Shown one piece after another: positions 60,048 to 64,000 of a stretch of DNA of 64,000 bases. The translations under genes and the position numbers were made by a program. Each line of letters starts with the position of its first letter. The first letter of the stretch is position 1. The notes below the pieces were generated by a model that saw only the letters and a list, made by a program, of their open reading frames with translations, did no database searches and had not been told where the DNA came from. Source of the DNA: JBHOQX01 sp042408595 (GTDB lineage Bacteria > Chloroflexota > Chloroflexia > Chloroflexales > Roseiflexaceae); contig JBHOQX010000017.1 in the NCBI GenBank assembly GCA_042408595.1, positions 38,822-102,821 of the forward strand, given 5' to 3'.

Positions 60048-60363
60048 GCAAGAAGGCGGTCTACGCAGGCCGTTCCCCCTCGCCGCCCGCGGGGAGGGCG
60101 AGCAACCATGGCCTGACGGTGCAGCGCGCGAGCTCCCGTACAGGGCGCCGGAACGATACCTTGCTCCTGCGGGCCGGAGACGGGCAGGGGACGAGGGCCG
60201 ATAGCGCTGTCACACAGCGGCCGCCCCCGAAGACCGGAGCGGAGGCGGGGAGGCGGGCCGGTGTCGCTGGTCTGCGCCATGTCGCCCGGATTGAGAGAAG
60301 GCATCGCCGCTGCCGCCTGGCAGGAGCGCGACAGTCCGGCGCAGCCGGCAGGAAGGAGCCTTT

Positions 60364-62082
60364 GTGAAACTACGCAGCGCCGAGTGGTTCGAGCGCCCGG
60401 ACGAGCTTGGCCTCCAGAACCGCGCCGTGCTCCGTACCCACGGCTGGTCGCACGACTTCTTCGCCGGCAAGCCGGTGATCGGCGTCGCCAACTCGTGGAG
60501 CGAACTGAACAACTGCAACCTGGGCCTGCGCGCCGTCGCCGAGGCGGTCAAGCGCGGCGTCATCGCCGCCGGGGGCGTGCCGCTCGAATTCAACACGATC
60601 TCGCTCGGCGAAGAGTTGATGAAGCCGAGCGCCATGCTCTACCGCAACCTCATGGCGATCGAGATCGAAGAGACGCTGCGCGCCTACCCGCTCGATGGCG
60701 TGGTGCTGCTCGGCGGCTGCGACAAGACCATCCCGGCTCAGCTCATGGGCGCGGCCAGCGCCAACCTGCCCGCCATCCAGCTCTGCGCCGGCCCGAAGAA
60801 CGCCGGTCGCTGGCGCGGCGCGGAGATCGGCTCCGGCACCGACCTCTGGCATTATTGGGATGAATACCGCGCCGGGATCATCAGCGAGGAGGACTGGCTG
60901 GCGATTGAAGGGGCCTACTCCGCCAGCCCCGGCACCTGCAACACAATGGGCTCCGCCTCGACCATGGCGGTGCTCGCCGAGGCACTCGGCATGATGCTCC
61001 CCGGCAGCGCAACCGTTCCAGCGACCGACGCGCGCCGGCTGGCCGCCGCCGAGGCCAGCGGCCGCCGGATCGTCGAGATGGTGCGCGAGGACCTGCGGCC
61101 CGCCCACATCCTCACCCGGCGGGCGTTCCAGAACGCGCTCCGCGTTCTGGTGGCGGTCGGCGGCTCGACCAACGCCGTGATCCACCTGCTGGCGATCGCC
61201 GGGCGGCTGCGCGTGCCGCTTGCGCTCGACGATTTCGACCGCGCCGGGCGCGAGACGCCGGTGCTGCTCGACTTGCGCCCGACCGGCAGCCACCTGATGG
61301 CCGCGTTCGACGCCGCTGGCGGGGTACCGGCCCTCCTGGGCCGGCTCGCCGGGCAGCTCCACCTCGACGTGCCCACGGTCGCCGGGCGGCCGCTCGGCGC
61401 AGCGATCCAGCCGGCCACCGACGAGGCCGTGCTGCGCCCGCTCGACGCGCCGGTCGCCCCGGCGGGCTCGCTGGCGGTGCTGCGCGGCAACCTGGCGCCG
61501 CGCGGGGCGCTCATCCGCACGACGACCGCCTCGCCGCGGCTGCTGCGCCATCGCGGGCCGGCGCTGGTCTTCGACAGCTACGCGGAGATGCTGGAGCGGA
61601 TCGACTCGCCCGATCTGCCGGCCACGCCGGACAGCGTGCTCGTGCTGCGCAACACCGGCGCGGTGGGTGTGCCGGGCATGCCGGAGTGGGGTGCGCTCCC
61701 CATCCCGCGCACCCTGCTGCGGCAGGGTGTGCGTGACATCGTGCGGGTGAGCGACGCGCGGATGAGCGGCACCAGCTCCGGCACGGTCGTGCTCCACGTC
61801 ACGCCCGAGGCGGCGGTCGGCGGGGCGCTGGCGCTGGTGCAGGACGGCGACCCGATCGTGCTGGACGTGCCGGGGCGCACGCTGGCGCTCGATGTGTCCG
61901 AGGACGAGCTCGCCCGCCGCCGCGCACGCTGGGCGCCGCCGCCGCCGGCCCACACCCGCGGCTACCCGCGCCTCTACGCCGCGCACGTGCTCCAGCCGGA
62001 CGAAGGCTGCGACTTCGATTTCCTGCGCCCTGCCAGCGATGCCGATCTACGCTTCATCCCGCCGGTGGTCGGGCGGTCATAG
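60364..62082 (+). CDS. IlvD/Edd-family dehydratase (sugar-acid dehydratase-like)
   Basis: GTG 60364 after AAGGAG; 572 residues. FeS hydro-lyase: VIGVANSWSELNNCNLGLR (first Cys), LLGGCDKTIPAQLMGA (second Cys), GTCNTMGSASTMA (third Cys), VAVGGSTNAVIHLLAIAGRL and the C-terminal VRVSDARMSGTSSGTVVLHVTPEAA (in part). The family covers DHAD, phosphogluconate and pentonate/hexonate dehydratases. The GntR/GH4/SDR neighbours and TCNTMGS form favour a sugar-acid dehydratase such as arabinonate or xylonate, but IlvD activity is not excluded. Confidence 0.88.
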   Translation: MKLRSAEWFERPDELGLQNRAVLRTHGWSHDFFAGKPVIGVANSWSELNNCNLGLRAVAEAVKRGVIAAGGVPLEFNTISLGEELMKPSAMLYRNLMAIEIEETLRAYPLDGVVLLGGCDKTIPAQLMGAASANLPAIQLCAGPKNAGRWRGAEIGSGTDLWHYWDEYRAGIISEEDWLAIEGAYSASPGTCNTMGSASTMAVLAEALGMMLPGSATVPATDARRLAAAEASGRRIVEMVREDLRPAHILTRRAFQNALRVLVAVGGSTNAVIHLLAIAGRLRVPLALDDFDRAGRETPVLLDLRPTGSHLMAAFDAAGGVPALLGRLAGQLHLDVPTVAGRPLGAAIQPATDEAVLRPLDAPVAPAGSLAVLRGNLAPRGALIRTTTASPRLLRHRGPALVFDSYAEMLERIDSPDLPATPDSVLVLRNTGAVGVPGMPEWGALPIPRTLLRQGVRDIVRVSDARMSGTSSGTVVLHVTPEAAVGGALALVQDGDPIVLDVPGRTLALDVSEDELARRRARWAPPPPAHTRGYPRLYAAHVLQPDEGCDFDFLRPASDADLRFIPPVVGRS

Positions 62083-62266
62083 AGGCAGCGGGCGAAGCTC
62101 CGCACAGATGGTTGTGTCAGAAACGATGCCGTTTCTGGAGGTCGTCTGTGCCTTGGGGATGGGCATCTCCTGCCCCGGGCACCCACACGTCGCAACCACC
62201 GACGGTATACAACAGATCCCACGTCAAGGCGGATGGCGGACTCTTCAAGGGTGTTTGTATGCGCCC

Positions 62267-63817
62267 TCAGCCCCGCGCTGGCGCCGCCGGACATCGGCCT
62301 TCCAGACCCACTGGCGCTGTGGTCGGAGTGAGGGGATCAGCCGGGCCCGGCACGGCCGGCGCGGAGACGACTCGATTGCGCCCCTGGCGCTTGGCGGCGT
62401 AGAGGGCTATGTCGGCGCTGGCGATCAGCAGGTCGGTGGTGAGCGGGTCACCAGTGTAGGCGGCCACGCCAAAACTGGCCGTTATCGATCTATGGGGGAA
62501 GCTCGCCTCAGCGATCGCCGTACGGCAACGTTCAGCGATGCGATGGGCCTCAGCAATATCGGCATCGGGCAGGATGAGCGCGAACTCTTCACCGCCATAC
62601 CGCGCGACTGTGTCGCAACTGCGAATATTCCGCTGGAGCACCTGTGCCACCTGCGCAAGCACCGCGTCGCCGGCGGGGTGGCCGAATGCGTCGTTGTAGG
62701 CCTTGAAAAAGTCCACGTCGAGCAAGACCAGACTGAGCGGGCGGCGGCTCTGCTGCGCGCGTTCGAGCGCATCCGCGAGCCGCTCGATCAGGGTCCGTCG
62801 GTTGAGGAGCCCGGTCAGGCTGTCGGTTGTCGCTAAAACCGTGAGCACATCGTTCTGCTGCTCAAGCTGGCGTTGATAAGTCTTGAGCTGCTGGGCGTAT
62901 AGCTGGTGTTGAGTGATGTCAACAAACGAACTGACCACCCCATATGGCGCAGTGACACCGGGCCTCAGCAAAGGTCGCGCGTTGATACGAATCCAGCACA
63001 GGCGACCATCGGGCTTGTGGACGCCCATCACCACATTCTCGCAGGGCTGGCCGGTGCGCAGCACGACCATCGCCGGGTGCTCTTCGCCAGGGAAGGGCGA
63101 GCCGTCCTCGTGGATTGCACGCCAGCGCGGATCAACACTCCGCCGCCCCAGCATTTCATCGGCTGTAAGGCCAAGGATGCGCTCAGCGCTGGCGTTGCAG
63201 GTGATGATCTGCCCCTCGGAATCCTGCACGACGATCCCCTCCGCGAGCGTGGCGAGCACCGTCGCGTAGCGTCGCTCGCTCAGCAGCAGCGCGTCCGCGA
63301 TCGCCTGCTGACGCAGCAGAGCCGTGCTGAGTTGCTCGGTGGTTAGCTCGCGCTCGGCCCAATTCGCAAAGTCGAGCAGATGCTTGACCTTGCTCGCGCT
63401 CAGGGTGCGGGGGCGCATGTCGAGCAGGCAGAGGGTGCCAAGAACGTAGCCCTCCGAGTCGCGCAGGGGTGCGCCAGCGTAGAAGCGGAACCGGGGTGCC
63501 GCTGTGACCAGCGGATTCTGGCTGAAGCGCACATCGCGAGTGGTGTCGGCGACCAGCACCAGCTCGTCGGTGAGAACGACATGACTGCAAAATGAGATCT
63601 CACGCGGTATGTCGAATCGCTCCGACCCATAAATGGCCTTGGAGCAGACGCGCTCGGCAGCCACGAGGTTGATCGCGGCGATCGGGACGGCGAAATGGGC
63701 AGCGACGACTCGTACGATCCGCTCAAAGCGCTCTTCGATCGGGGTGTCGAGAATGCGCAGGGCGCGGAGTGCGGCGAGGCGCTGCGCTTCGTGCTCCGGG
63801 TTCAGCCCAACTGTCAT
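62267..63817 (-). CDS. GAF-PAS-GGDEF diguanylate cyclase
   Basis: ATG 63817 (MTVGLNPEHEAQRLAALRAL); 516 residues. GAF domain at about 20-165 (FCSHVVLTDELVLVADTTRDVRF), PAS at about 190-310 (TLAEGIVVQDSEGQIITCNASAERILG), a short coiled coil, then GGDEF (about 335-490) with LLDVDFFKAYND and the active motif RYGGEEFALIL; the RxxD inhibitory site just before it is not seen (VAQVLQRNIRS). Makes cyclic di-GMP in response to a GAF/PAS-sensed cue. No signal peptide. Downstream 62083-62266 holds no gene. Confidence 0.93.
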   Translation of the reverse strand: MTVGLNPEHEAQRLAALRALRILDTPIEERFERIVRVVAAHFAVPIAAINLVAAERVCSKAIYGSERFDIPREISFCSHVVLTDELVLVADTTRDVRFSQNPLVTAAPRFRFYAGAPLRDSEGYVLGTLCLLDMRPRTLSASKVKHLLDFANWAERELTTEQLSTALLRQQAIADALLLSERRYATVLATLAEGIVVQDSEGQIITCNASAERILGLTADEMLGRRSVDPRWRAIHEDGSPFPGEEHPAMVVLRTGQPCENVVMGVHKPDGRLCWIRINARPLLRPGVTAPYGVVSSFVDITQHQLYAQQLKTYQRQLEQQNDVLTVLATTDSLTGLLNRRTLIERLADALERAQQSRRPLSLVLLDVDFFKAYNDAFGHPAGDAVLAQVAQVLQRNIRSCDTVARYGGEEFALILPDADIAEAHRIAERCRTAIAEASFPHRSITASFGVAAYTGDPLTTDLLIASADIALYAAKRQGRNRVVSAPAVPGPADPLTPTTAPVGLEGRCPAAPARG

Positions 63818-63889
63818 CACATGCTCTTCTAGGCGAATCGCTAACCTCAAGGCGCTGGACGGTGGTTTGTCAAGAATGGCGCAAAATGG

Positions 63890-64000
63890 CTACCCCGGCA
63901 TCCGGATTTTGCGGAACTTGAGTGTCCGCACCACGGCGTAGAACAGGAGCACGCAGCTGCCCTCATTGCGGAAGGCCGCGGCCATCTTCTTACTCCGTTT
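63890..64000 (-). CDS. C-terminus of an unrecognised gene (cut by window edge)
   Basis: Minus-strand frame from the window edge to TAG at 63890-63892: KKMAAAFRNEGSCVLLFYAVV then RTLKFRKIRMPG. Basic residues around a short hydrophobic stretch; about 36 residues are visible. No assignable family; 72 bases beyond lies the start of the GGDEF gene. Confidence 0.45.
   Translation of the reverse strand, partial: KRSKKMAAAFRNEGSCVLLFYAVVRTLKFRKIRMPG

Overview
The window reads as chromosomal DNA of a high-GC bacterium of the phylum Chloroflexota, probably Chloroflexia in the Roseiflexus/Kouleothrix direction. This is inferred from gene content and style (RsbR-like PAS/STAS proteins, a fused alpha/beta 2-oxoacid dehydrogenase E1, F420-type LLM oxidoreductase, DnaJ-zinc-finger kinase-like protein, IS21/IS256/IS630 remnants). 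No rRNA or tRNA gene was recognised, so the placement is not proven.

Layout. (1) 1-5.2 kb: a two-component system (histidine kinase cut by the window edge, OmpR-type regulator) divergent from a PepSY membrane protein, a small secreted Pro/Ala-rich protein, then an ApbE flavin transferase, a ferric-reductase-like haem membrane protein and a small membrane-anchored haem-binding protein. This is a compact envelope redox module, visibly lower in GC than the rest. (2) 5.2-11.6 kb: a graveyard of mobile elements. An IS256-type element with intact target duplication holds an IS21-type element (istA/istB intact) and has lost most of its own transposase. After it come a cut-down FHA gene, a multiply broken transposase and a 5'-truncated IS630 transposase. 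(3) 11.7-23.2 kb: a pseudokinase/zinc-finger/TM protein convergent with a PAS-PAS-PAS-STAS protein, then aspS, a C45-type acyltransferase/peptidase, an SDR lacking its catalytic Tyr, a class III CoA-transferase, an SdpI-like protein and DAHP synthase. (4) 23.2-33.1 kb, minus strand: dihydropyrimidinase, an orphan molybdopterin hydroxylase large subunit, a macro-domain protein, an LLM oxidoreductase and a complete NMT1/THI5-like ABC importer with two permeases. (5) 33.3-47.3 kb: fused 2-oxoacid dehydrogenase E1, divergent from a PaaR-like TetR regulator with a recognisable operator, then paaABCD, an EthD-like protein, two enoyl-CoA hydratase/isomerases, hppD, an FAH-family hydrolase, a GT-C membrane glycosyltransferase and hmgA. 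This is a phenylacetate plus homogentisate aromatic-catabolism block. (6) 47.5-54.9 kb: cystathionine beta-synthase, NDH-2, then a decayed stretch (two single-base frameshift genes, an SDR scrap), a DUF3574 protein, an MGT-like glycosyltransferase and two remnant genes. (7) 55-62.1 kb: a sugar/sugar-acid cluster (GH4 glycosidase, SDR, class III aminotransferase, GntR/FCD regulator, IlvD/Edd dehydratase) with palindromic operators in the divergent control region. (8) 62.3-64 kb: a GAF-PAS-GGDEF diguanylate cyclase and the C-terminus of an unrecognised gene.

The most unusual signal is not one gene. From about 19 kb onward the intergenic spaces are filled with short-period degenerate 'word' repeats (families built on TTCAAAG, GTGTCATC, GTCAGACG, GTGCAGCGTG, ACGAAGG). 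These fold into long imperfect hairpins, and what appear to be the same kinds of sequence sit in frame inside several genes (GT-C protein, paaC, paaB, fused E1, molybdopterin hydroxylase). A second repeat of about 100-150 bp with terminal inverted repeats (GAGGCTGTCTGAAAC...) occurs in both orientations and in one case supplies a gene's stop codon. Neither repeat type was seen in the first 5 kb.
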